DNA of 64,000 nucleotides from Bradyrhizobium yuanmingense (lineage in GTDB: Bacteria > Pseudomonadota > Alphaproteobacteria > Rhizobiales > Xanthobacteraceae), in contig NZ_JARFML010000009.1 in NCBI RefSeq assembly GCF_029167105.1, forward strand, positions 186,001 through 250,000, written 5' to 3'. The notes below the pieces were generated by a model. That model saw only the letters and a list, made by a program, of their open reading frames with translations, searched no databases and had not been told where the DNA came from. This document shows positions 38,143 to 45,980 of the stretch, one piece after another; within the stretch, counting starts at the first letter, position 1; each line of letters starts with the position of its first letter. Position numbers and translations under genes: made by a program.

Positions 38143-39117
38143 ATGCAAGGCAGCCCTATCACCTTCATCGTCGCGTTCATCGTCGTTCTGGCGTTGATCG
38201 GCGTCGCTGCATGGCTGGTTCGCCGATTCGCCGGTAGCCGCATCGGCGCCAACACCCAGCGCGGCCGGATGCCCCGCCTCGCCGTGATCGACGCCGCCGC
38301 GGTCGACGGCCGGCGCCGCCTGGTGCTGGTCCGGCGCGACAATGTCGAGCATCTGCTGATGATCGGCGGCCCGACCGACATCGTCGTCGAGCCCAACATC
38401 GTTCGCGCCGCGCCTAGCCGCGACCAGATTCCGCAACGTCCGAGTGCTGCCGAACCGCCGCGCCTTGCCCCCCTGCCCGATGCCGGCGGCTGGGCCGACG
38501 ACGCGCCGCGGCCCGAGCTGCTCGATCATCCCGAGCCGCAAATGCCCGAGCCGCCGCCGCGGCCCGCGCGGCCATCCTTCGCCGACGAAGTGCGCCGGCC
38601 TGCGCCTGCACTGGCCGAACGCCGCAGCGAGCCGGCTCTGGGCGGCTTTACGCCGGAGCCGATCGCGCCACGTCCCGAGCGCGAACCGCGGCCCGAGCCG
38701 CTGCCGCCGCGCATCGCCCGCGGCGAGCCGCCGCTGATGCCGCGTCCGCCGCGCGGCAGTGAGCCGATGAAGATGCCGCCGGTGCGGGCCGAGCGCGCCG
38801 CAGCACCACCGCCTCCTCCGCCCGTGCCGCAGGCTGCGCCCGTTCCGCCGCCGGTAGCGGCTGCCGCGCCCTCGAGCGCCGAGCAGAATCTCGCCGAAAT
38901 GGCGCAGCGACTCGAGGCTGCCCTGCGCCGCCCGGCCGGGGAAACGGTCGCGCCTCCGGTTGCGCCGGAGCCGCCGCCCGCTCCGGCGCGCGCCGCCCGC
39001 AGCGAGCCGCCGGCACCGCCCGCTGCTCCGGCGAAGCCGGCTGCAGAAAAGACCAGCTTTGAAAATCTCGAAGACGAGATGGCCTCCCTGCTCGGCCGTC
39101 CGAAGCCCTCTTCGTGA
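38143..39117 (+). CDS. fliO: Flagellar biosynthesis protein FliO with long Pro/Ala-rich tail
   Basis: A 324-residue protein with one N-terminal transmembrane segment (FIVAFIVVLALIGVAAWLVR) and a short FliO domain (about residues 40-85, RMPRLAVIDAAAVDGRRRLV). About 230 Pro/Ala/Arg-rich residues follow, ending in the helical ENLEDEMASLLGRP. FliO helps assemble the FliP ring. The tail is much longer than in E. coli FliO. The stop overlaps the fliP GTG start (GTGA), indicating coupling. Confidence 0.9.
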   Translation: MQGSPITFIVAFIVVLALIGVAAWLVRRFAGSRIGANTQRGRMPRLAVIDAAAVDGRRRLVLVRRDNVEHLLMIGGPTDIVVEPNIVRAAPSRDQIPQRPSAAEPPRLAPLPDAGGWADDAPRPELLDHPEPQMPEPPPRPARPSFADEVRRPAPALAERRSEPALGGFTPEPIAPRPEREPRPEPLPPRIARGEPPLMPRPPRGSEPMKMPPVRAERAAAPPPPPPVPQAAPVPPPVAAAAPSSAEQNLAEMAQRLEAALRRPAGETVAPPVAPEPPPAPARAARSEPPAPPAAPAKPAAEKTSFENLEDEMASLLGRPKPSS

Positions 39118-39872
39118 GGTTGCCCGCCCTCCCGCGTAGAGTTCTTTTCCTTTCTGTCCTGGTCGGCGCGGCTTCGCTCGCAATGCCGTCGCATGCCCAG
39201 GACATCAGCATCAATCTCGGCGGCGGCGCCGGTGGCGGCGGCGTCACCGAGCGCGCGATCCAGCTGATCGCGCTGCTCACGGTGCTCTCGATCGCCCCGT
39301 CGATCCTGATCATGATGACGTCGTTCACCCGCATCGTGGTGGTGCTGTCGCTGCTGCGCACCGCGATGGGCACTGCGACCGCCCCGCCGAACTCGGTGAT
39401 CATCGCGCTCGCGATGTTCCTCACCTTCTTCGTGATGGGCCCGGTGCTGCAGAAATCCTACGACGAGGGCATCCGCCCGCTCGTCGCCAACCAGATCGGC
39501 GTCGAGGACGCGTTCCAGCGCGCCTCCGTGCCCCTGCGCGGCTTCATGCAGAAGAACGTGCGCGAAAAGGACCTGAAGCTGTTCCTGGATCTCTCCGGCG
39601 AGCCGCCGCCGGCCACGCCCGACGATCTCGCCCTGCGCATTCTCGTCCCCGCCTTCATGATCTCCGAGCTGAAGCGCGCCTTCGAGATCGGCTTCTTGTT
39701 GTTCCTGCCGTTCCTGATCATCGACCTCGTCGTCGCCTCCGTGCTGATGTCGATGGGCATGATGATGCTGCCGCCGGCGACGATCTCGCTGCCGTTCAAG
39801 CTGATCTTCTTCGTGCTGGTCGACGGCTGGTCGCTGGTGGCCGGGAGCTTGGTGCAGAGTTACGGGGGGTGA
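39114..39872 (+). CDS. fliP: Flagellar export gate protein FliP
   Basis: A 252-residue protein with a cleavable signal (ending PSHAQ) and four transmembrane segments. LTVLSIAPSILIMMTSFTRI, TAMGTATAPPNSVIIALAMF and GFLLFLPFLIIDLVVASVLM are diagnostic. It forms the export-gate core. It starts with GTG overlapping the fliO stop. A repeat and a convergent TPR gene follow. Confidence 0.97.
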   Translation: MRLPALPRRVLFLSVLVGAASLAMPSHAQDISINLGGGAGGGGVTERAIQLIALLTVLSIAPSILIMMTSFTRIVVVLSLLRTAMGTATAPPNSVIIALAMFLTFFVMGPVLQKSYDEGIRPLVANQIGVEDAFQRASVPLRGFMQKNVREKDLKLFLDLSGEPPPATPDDLALRILVPAFMISELKRAFEIGFLLFLPFLIIDLVVASVLMSMGMMMLPPATISLPFKLIFFVLVDGWSLVAGSLVQSYGG

Positions 39873-39929
39873 GGCTTCGTTCGCTGCCGCGTCCTTTCCG
39901 CTCTCAGCGACGGCCCCCGCTCCCTGCTC

Positions 39930-40015
39930 GTCATTGCGAGGAGCCCTTGCGACGAAGCAATCCAGACTGCCGCCGCGGAAAGAGTCTGGATTGCTTCGCT
40001 GCGCTCGCAATGTCG
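39930..40015. repeat. Interspersed palindromic repeat, copy 3
   Basis: The copy opens GTCATTGCGAGGAGCCCTTG, continues to GACGAAGCAATCCAGA, and faces TCTGGATTGCTTCGCTGCG followed by CTCGCAATGTCG. It is the same family as the copies at 27332, 29363 and 59423 in reversed orientation, and lies between the convergent fliP and TPR genes. Confidence 0.85.
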
Positions 40016-40052
40016 AGTTTGTGGCGCGGTCACGGGCCGCGCGGCGACAGTC

Positions 40053-43000
40053 CTACCGCGTCATCTTGATCTGCCGCACGACCGGGATCGTGGGCAGCGA
40101 GCCGGTGTGGTCGCTCGTATCTTTGGCCTGCGGCGCGCCGGGCGCGCGGGCGGTGGCGTCGGGGAAGCGCTGCTTCATCTCGCGCAGGAAGCCGTCGAGC
40201 GTGTCGACGCTGGCAGCGAGCTTGGCGATCTCGGCGAATTCGGCGCTGGAGGCTGCGGCCGGCTTGCTCGCAATGTCGAAGGCGAGACGGTCGGCGCTCT
40301 CGCTCATCAGCGGGGCGTATTTCTCGCGGAAGCGCGACAGGCCGATCGAATCGTCGGCGAGGGCGTAGCCGACGGCGGCGCGGATGATGTCGCTCTTCTC
40401 GACCGCATTGAGCGGCTTGAAGTCGCGGAAGCGGTCTCCGTAATAGAGCTCGATCTGCTCAGCGGACTCGCGCCAGCGCCGCGCCGCCCAGAAGATGTCG
40501 GAGCGCAGGCGGAGCACTTCCCGCCCGGCGACGTTGGAGACGATGTCGAGCGCGAGATCGTGACGGCCGACGTCGCTCTGCGCGCGCGCCTCCAGCAGCA
40601 GGCGCTGCTGCCGGAGCTCCCCGGAGAGATCGCTGATGCGGCTCGCGCGCAGCGCGGTAATGGCCAAGTCGGGCTTGCGGTTGGCGAGATAGATCATGGC
40701 GAGGCGCGCGGCGACCTGGGCGCGCGCGGCGCCTTCGAGGCGATGATCTATCTGGTATTGCAGGAGCTCGGCGGCCTGGTCGAGCAGATCGATCGAGGCG
40801 AGACGGTCGGCGAGACGGCGGATCAGCTCGTCGCCGCGGCGGCCGATCGGCGTCAGCTCGCGGAACTCGTAGAACATCCCGAGCGCCTCGACCGGCGGCA
40901 GCTCGTCGCCCTTCGGCCCGAGGAAGATCTGCGTGAACAGCTCGGAGGCGAGATCCTGCGCCTGACGCGAGGCTTCGGCGTTCGGCTGTAGCCGCGTCGC
41001 GGTGCGCGCGGCGGTGAGCGCATCGCGGTAGCGCCCGTTCTGGGCATAGAGGCGCGACAGCATCTGCAGCGTCTTGACCTCGATCGCATCGCCGCGCCAG
41101 GTCATCGACAGCGTCTCGAGCTCGCGCAGCGCCTCTTCCTTGCCGATCTCGTCGCGCTTCTGACGCAGCGCGATCTCGAGCTGCTTGGCCTCGGCCGCAG
41201 CCGGACGATCATTCGAGGCGACCGCCAGCTTGTAATCGTCGAGCGCATCCTTATCGTGGCCGAGCGCCTCGGCGAGCCGGCCGCGCAGCACGGCGAAGCC
41301 TGGCGCGGCCTCGGGCGGGACACCGACCACCTCGAGCTCGCTGCGGCGCTTGGAGGCGCCGGCATAGTCCTTCACCTCGAGGGATGCGCGCATCGCGTCC
41401 ATCGTCACGATGCGCTGGATGTCGAGCGGCAGCGAAGCGATAGCGAATTCGACGTTCTTGAACTTCTCGCGCGCATCGGCCCATTTGCCCTGCCGCGCAT
41501 AGGCGAGCGCCTTCCAAAGCTGGGAATCGTGGCTGTTGCCGATCGCAGGATTGGCGAGATCCTTCAGGCCCTGCGCCGGCCGGCCGATCAGGATGTTGGC
41601 GATCGCATGCATGATCAGCGCGCCGCTCTCCTCCTTGTTGAGCGGATCGCTCAACATCACGTCGGTCACGGCCTTGGCCTCGTGATACATGGCGCGCGAC
41701 ATGTAGAATTGCGCAAGATCGAGCCGCGGCAGCGAACGCAGCGCCGGCTCGACCGCCGAGATCGCCGTCATCAGCTCGCCCTGGCGCGCCACGAAGTTTT
41801 CCGACTGGCCCTTGCGCCAGCCTTCGGGACTGAAGATCGGGCGCACGGCGGTCGGCGCCCGCTCGGCCGAGATGTCGACCGGCGACAGGGTCAAGCCGCC
41901 CTTCTTGCCGAGAATGACCTTGTCGGAGCCGACCTCGACGCCGATTTCGTCGGAGTTCGGCCGGATCGCGATGCCGTGCGCGGATTCCAGCAGCGAGAGA
42001 TCGACGAGGTCCTGCCGCTTGATGAAGCCGCGCACCGGCCGCAGCGCGGTGACGACATAGAGCGTGTCGCCGGCATCGGGATCGGTGAGCTTGTGCAGCT
42101 GGCCCGGATTGGCGAAGGGGATCGCGATATTGGCGAGCGCGGGATCGGTGATGTTGCGCGACATCATCAGCGGCAGCGGCGTCGCCTGGATCTTGTCGGC
42201 GAGCGTCAACATCCAGTTGGTCTCCTTGCCGACCTCCTCGCTCGTCAGCGAATAGACCAGCGGGCGGGTGAGACGGATGCGCACCGCCTGCGCCTTGTCG
42301 AGCGGGATCCGGCCGACCTCGCCGATCATCGCGCCGCCCTTGGTGCGAATCGCCTCGACATCGACGGGCTTCGGCGTATCGAACACCAGCCACACGGTGT
42401 CGCCGCGGCGGAACGCCGCCGCCGGCGTTGCGACCTGAAACGGGAACGTCACGCGCAAGCCGTCGCTGTCGCGGCGCGCATCGACGCTGGCAATCGCGGG
42501 CGCGACCGGCACCTCCGCCGGCCCAGCCTTGGCAGCATCCTTGCCAGCCTCCTTGGCAGCATCCTTGACCGGTTCCTTCGCGACCTCCCTGGGCGCTTCG
42601 ACGGGCGCAGCCGCAGCCGCCGGCGACGGCTTCGCAGCTTCCTTGGGCGGTTGGGCCGCTTCGGCCGCGAGAGAGGCTGCCGGTTTCGGCGCGTCGGCGG
42701 GCGGCAGCGCGGCGGGCGCTTCCACCTTCACCTCGGGCCTGATGTCGATCCTGGCCTCGCGCGCGATCGTCTCGGAGGTCGGCGGTGGGAGCTCGCGATG
42801 GGCCTCCTTCTTCTCAGCGGCGGGCTTTTCCGGTGCAGGTGCAGCGGCAGCGGCAGCCGCCGGCCCGCGACCGACCGGCTTCATCTGCGCGATCGTCGCC
42901 TCGGGCGTTGCCGCCAATTTACCCTTGTCGGGCTGGAAGGAGACGTCGACGACGTAGTTCTTCTCGTCGCGGAACGAATGCACGTCGGCATCGCCGACCA

Positions 43001-43805
43001 GCGCGATCTCGACATTGGTCTGGTCGATATCGGACTTCTGCTTGATCGAGGCGACGTTCGACGGCGCGGCGAGGACCGCGTCCGCCAGGTCGAAATTGAG
43101 ATTGGCGTTGAAGATGAGCGTCAGCTTCTGCTCGTTGAGCACGGAGGAGACGCCGACCCCGTCGGGCATCTCGAACACGAAGCGCACGAAGGTCGGCTGC
43201 ACCGAGGCGCGCACGCGGATCGGCGGACGCTTCCTGGACTCCGCGGCGGCACGCTGGGCGCGCAGCGCACGCTCTGCCGCGCGTGCCCGCTCGGCAAGCT
43301 CCTTGACCACGTCCATGGGCAGGCTCGGCGGCGGCCCCTTCCAGCCCTCGGGCAGCAGGTCGATGAAGGTGCGCTCGCCGGCGTTCATGGTGTTGACGGT
43401 GACGCGCCGCGCCAGCGACAGGCGGATGGCGCCGCCGTCAGGGTCGCGGCGGGCGGAATTGACGTAATCGGGCGCGCCTTCCGGAATGCGCTCGACGGGA
43501 ACATCGACGGGCCGGTCGAAGCGGATGACAAGGATCGAGCCCGCGGTCGTCACCTCGGAGGGAACGTCCTCGCCGAGCTTGATGACGAGACGGGCAAAGC
43601 CGCCACCGGCTGAAAACGTCGCCTCGCCCCTGATCGGATCGGCCGCCTGGCCGGGCGCCGCAAGGCCAAGCAGGAGACAGGCCGCCATCAAGGCCGCGGC
43701 GCGGGCGTGACGCGACAAGCCCCGCGCCGATGCGCGGGCTCGCGACACAAATCCAGCGGCAGCCTCTCGCGCCATTGGCGGCATTTCTTCCGGTTCGGCG
43801 GTCAT
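40053..43805 (-). CDS. Large periplasmic TPR protein with AMIN-like N-terminus (1250 aa)
   Basis: A signal peptide lies near residues 30-55 (AAALMAACLLLGLAAPGQAA). Beta-rich AMIN-like regions follow (about 60-300, e.g. FARLVIKLGEDVPSEV and ILVIRFDRPVDVPVE). An Ala/Pro/Lys/Glu-rich linker (about 300-440) and another beta domain come next, then a long helical TPR-like region (about 680-1200). AMIN domains usually target peptidoglycan or pole structures. Two CtrA boxes precede the gene and flagellar genes flank it, so a motility or envelope role is likely but unproven. No ribosome site marks 43805; ATG at 43784 is an alternative. I do not know a gene symbol. Confidence 0.85.
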   Translation of the reverse strand: MTAEPEEMPPMAREAAAGFVSRARASARGLSRHARAAALMAACLLLGLAAPGQAADPIRGEATFSAGGGFARLVIKLGEDVPSEVTTAGSILVIRFDRPVDVPVERIPEGAPDYVNSARRDPDGGAIRLSLARRVTVNTMNAGERTFIDLLPEGWKGPPPSLPMDVVKELAERARAAERALRAQRAAAESRKRPPIRVRASVQPTFVRFVFEMPDGVGVSSVLNEQKLTLIFNANLNFDLADAVLAAPSNVASIKQKSDIDQTNVEIALVGDADVHSFRDEKNYVVDVSFQPDKGKLAATPEATIAQMKPVGRGPAAAAAAAPAPEKPAAEKKEAHRELPPPTSETIAREARIDIRPEVKVEAPAALPPADAPKPAASLAAEAAQPPKEAAKPSPAAAAAPVEAPREVAKEPVKDAAKEAGKDAAKAGPAEVPVAPAIASVDARRDSDGLRVTFPFQVATPAAAFRRGDTVWLVFDTPKPVDVEAIRTKGGAMIGEVGRIPLDKAQAVRIRLTRPLVYSLTSEEVGKETNWMLTLADKIQATPLPLMMSRNITDPALANIAIPFANPGQLHKLTDPDAGDTLYVVTALRPVRGFIKRQDLVDLSLLESAHGIAIRPNSDEIGVEVGSDKVILGKKGGLTLSPVDISAERAPTAVRPIFSPEGWRKGQSENFVARQGELMTAISAVEPALRSLPRLDLAQFYMSRAMYHEAKAVTDVMLSDPLNKEESGALIMHAIANILIGRPAQGLKDLANPAIGNSHDSQLWKALAYARQGKWADAREKFKNVEFAIASLPLDIQRIVTMDAMRASLEVKDYAGASKRRSELEVVGVPPEAAPGFAVLRGRLAEALGHDKDALDDYKLAVASNDRPAAAEAKQLEIALRQKRDEIGKEEALRELETLSMTWRGDAIEVKTLQMLSRLYAQNGRYRDALTAARTATRLQPNAEASRQAQDLASELFTQIFLGPKGDELPPVEALGMFYEFRELTPIGRRGDELIRRLADRLASIDLLDQAAELLQYQIDHRLEGAARAQVAARLAMIYLANRKPDLAITALRASRISDLSGELRQQRLLLEARAQSDVGRHDLALDIVSNVAGREVLRLRSDIFWAARRWRESAEQIELYYGDRFRDFKPLNAVEKSDIIRAAVGYALADDSIGLSRFREKYAPLMSESADRLAFDIASKPAAASSAEFAEIAKLAASVDTLDGFLREMKQRFPDATARAPGAPQAKDTSDHTGSLPTIPVVRQIKMTR

Positions 43806-43851
43806 GCCGGCACTGGCGCCGGCCCGTGCCGTCGACTGTAGGTCTCGCCCA

Positions 43852-43866
43852 TTAAGGACTTGTTAA
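43852..43866 (-). promoter_or_regulatory. CtrA box before the TPR gene (proximal)
   Basis: A perfect TTAA-N7-TTAA site (TTAAGGACTTGTTAA) lies 47 bases upstream of the large TPR gene. A second, similar box lies 100 bases further upstream. Confidence 0.65.
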
Positions 43867-43951
43867 TGCTATGTCTTGATTTGCGGGAACAGCACGCCGT
43901 GCCGGATGGAGCTGGGGCCGGTCCGCCAGTTTGAATTTGAGACGCAGGCGG

Positions 43952-43966
43952 TTAAGCAGTTGTTAA
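43952..43966 (-). promoter_or_regulatory. CtrA box before the TPR gene (distal)
   Basis: A second perfect TTAA-N7-TTAA site (TTAAGCAGTTGTTAA followed by C). The two sites share the TTAAG start and the TTGTTAA end and are spaced 100 bases apart, between the stop of the small TPR gene and the start of the large one. Confidence 0.65.
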
Positions 43967-43989
43967 CGGCTGCACGACGTCGCGGCCGG

Positions 43990-44895
43990 TCAGTCCCTTT
44001 GCGGCACCCCATAGCGGACAAAGTCTTCGGCGATTCGGGCCTCGATCCTTTTGGCCGCCGAGATATCGCTATTGCCGCCGTCTGTATCGCCGAGCTTGAA
44101 TCTGGCGACCCCGCGACCGTACAGCGCGCTCGCCAGCTTGGGGGCGTACCGCAGCGCCGCGTTGTAGTCGTCGATAGCCGCGGAGAGTTGTCCAATTTTC
44201 AGATTTATCAGGGCTCGCGAATCGTATGTCGCGGCGTTACCCGCTCCCGATCGAAGCACCATGTCGCAGTCCTCCATCGCAGCCTGCAAGGCACCAAGGA
44301 CGGCCCGGGCCCAACAGCGTCCGCTCCAAGCCACCTCCAGCTTCGGGTCAAGGCGAATTGCTTCGTCATAGTCCTGCGCTGCACGGTCGTACGCATTCCT
44401 CTTCAAGAACGCTGCCGCACGGTTGGCAAAGGCAGTGGCATAGTTGGGGTTGAGCTTCAGCGCCTCCTGAAAAGCGCCAAGGGCGAGGTCGTGTGAGCCC
44501 GTCCTCAGATAGGCCACTCCGAGGTTGTTGAAGGCTTTCGCATAATTCGGGTTATGCCGGGTCGCTGCGACGAAATCCTTGATCGCGCCTTCGTAGTCGG
44601 CTTTGGCGCTATGGGCATTGCCCCTGTTGTTGTGGGCGACGGCAAAGCCATTTGTGCTCCCCTCGCCCGCATCGATAAAGGCCGTGCAGGCCTCGATGCG
44701 AGCTTCGGGCGAGACCCGATCTGACCCGTTACATAGCTCGATATTCTTGAGTGAGCTGCTCTTCTTCGACGTCTGCGCCAAGCCTGACGAACCGGAGAGT
44801 CCAACGATCAGAATGAGCATCCCTGCCCTGATGACACTGGCCCGTGCGATTTTCACACCAAGCGCCGAACTCCGCGAGCGAAACGAAGCACTCAT
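43990..44895 (-). CDS. Secreted tetratricopeptide-repeat protein
   Basis: A 301-residue protein with an N-terminal signal/anchor (VIRAGMLILIVGLSGSSGLA). At least five TPR units span about residues 80-280; AKAFNNLGVAYLRTGSHDLA, ATAFANRAAAFLKRNAYDRA and ASALYGRGVARFKLGDTDGG are clear repeats. It is periplasmic or outer-membrane associated. The ATG at 44895 was chosen (GAGAGACGCAAC upstream). It lies 65 bases downstream of a FecR-domain gene and is probably co-transcribed with it. Confidence 0.85.
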   Translation of the reverse strand: MSASFRSRSSALGVKIARASVIRAGMLILIVGLSGSSGLAQTSKKSSSLKNIELCNGSDRVSPEARIEACTAFIDAGEGSTNGFAVAHNNRGNAHSAKADYEGAIKDFVAATRHNPNYAKAFNNLGVAYLRTGSHDLALGAFQEALKLNPNYATAFANRAAAFLKRNAYDRAAQDYDEAIRLDPKLEVAWSGRCWARAVLGALQAAMEDCDMVLRSGAGNAATYDSRALINLKIGQLSAAIDDYNAALRYAPKLASALYGRGVARFKLGDTDGGNSDISAAKRIEARIAEDFVRYGVPQRD

Positions 44896-44960
44896 GTTGC
44901 GTCTCTCTGCCGGGCCGGACGCTGCGCCGGCATCACGGCGGCTTCGGCCGAGCAAACGTC

Positions 44961-45611
44961 TCAGCACCCCCGACAGATGATGAGCCTGCGATTGGCGCTT
45001 CGATCGGACTCCGGCGCCGCGCCTGCCGGTGGCTTCTTCAGGAGCTTGCTTTTGCCCTCTTCAATCAGCGTGGAAAATTTGGCCGATCCGTCATCAGAAA
45101 TCTCGATGTGCGGCGTCGTACCTCGGATCCCCAACGTGGCAACGGGCGTATCGACCTTCATATCGCCGGTCTTCGCAACATTGCCCGCAACAAAAGTGAA
45201 CGTTCCCTTGGCAAGACTGAATAGGGTCGCGTTGGACTTGCCGGCCGGCTCATACACATAGTGATCCAGCACCATACGGGCGTTGCTCGATAAATTGAAC
45301 GAGCTGCCGTCGCTAAGATTTATTCCGACCCGGCCGTCGTCTCCGGTCAGCACCACATCACCAAGATAGACGGGATCACCCCTCTTGGCCTGGCCGGGCT
45401 CACTTGAGACATTCGCTTGAACGATCACTGCGCCCGCATGTTCGATCGTGACGGAGCCTGTGGCCGTCGCCACCTTCCCGATCGGTTTGGAAGACGAGTT
45501 GGCGACGGCGGGCCCGGCGGAATCGACTTGCGCTTGAGCCGCACTCGGCAAGAAATTTAGAAGCGCCAAGACCAGGCCCGCCGCTATTGAGGATATTTTG
45601 GTTCTGCACAT
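44961..45611 (-). CDS. Secreted FecR-domain protein
   Basis: A 216-residue protein with a signal peptide (SIAAGLVLALLNFLPSAAQA) and a FecR-type beta domain (about residues 45-180: KVATATGSVTIEHAGA, GDPVYLGDVVLTGDDGRVGI, ATLGIRGTTPHIEIS). A basic C-terminus ending in ICRGC follows. Such domains are common in secreted surface proteins of rhizobia. AAGGGGGG precedes the chosen ATG. It is divergent from a giant protein that also begins with a FecR-like domain; the shared module suggests a related role. Confidence 0.85.
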   Translation of the reverse strand: MCRTKISSIAAGLVLALLNFLPSAAQAQVDSAGPAVANSSSKPIGKVATATGSVTIEHAGAVIVQANVSSEPGQAKRGDPVYLGDVVLTGDDGRVGINLSDGSSFNLSSNARMVLDHYVYEPAGKSNATLFSLAKGTFTFVAGNVAKTGDMKVDTPVATLGIRGTTPHIEISDDGSAKFSTLIEEGKSKLLKKPPAGAAPESDRSANRRLIICRGC

Positions 45612-45980
45612 GATCCCCCCTTTCTCGAGAGACCTTGCGGCTGTCGGCGGCTCCATTTTTTGAGTCGCGACGCGCAGCAACAACAAACATAATTCTTGTT
45701 TAATATGATTAATCGTCCTACTTTATCGCGGCGCTATGAAAATTCCACAAATTAAATACATCTGGCTTGTCAATTTAATCACTTTGGCGGGAGGAATGCG
45801 CGAATGGCGGTACGCGTCACCGTCGCCGCGCAATGCAACTCTCGATAGCAGATTTGATGATTTCGGCGGGCATGCCATCGGCTGCCGGCGCCCAGGATAT
45901 TTGTCCTTTGGCGAGGGCCGCCCCGAATAGACCACGGCAGCACGCCGAGCCTGAATCGATCACCCAGGCGAGGTCGAGCC
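45612..45980. other. Divergent AT-rich control region
   Basis: This 369-base gap separates the FecR gene and the giant FecR/VCBS gene. Its middle (about 45680-45785) is clearly AT-rich compared with the surroundings, as expected of a promoter region or a laterally acquired segment. TTAA-N5-TTAA occurs at 45700-45712 but has the wrong spacing for CtrA. No gene is supported in it. Confidence 0.5.

Noticed and set aside
41256..43613. A 785-codon open frame antisense to the large TPR gene
   Set aside because: Same artefact; its composition is typical of antisense frames, and the leftward frame has a signal peptide, domain pattern and CtrA promoter.
45700..45712. TTAA-N5-TTAA near the FecR genes as a CtrA site
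   Set aside because: The spacing is five, not seven, and the region is AT-rich, so chance occurrence is likely.
45736..45930. A 64-codon frame in the divergent AT-rich region
   Set aside because: It has no ribosome site or family pattern and overlaps the promoter region of two divergent genes.
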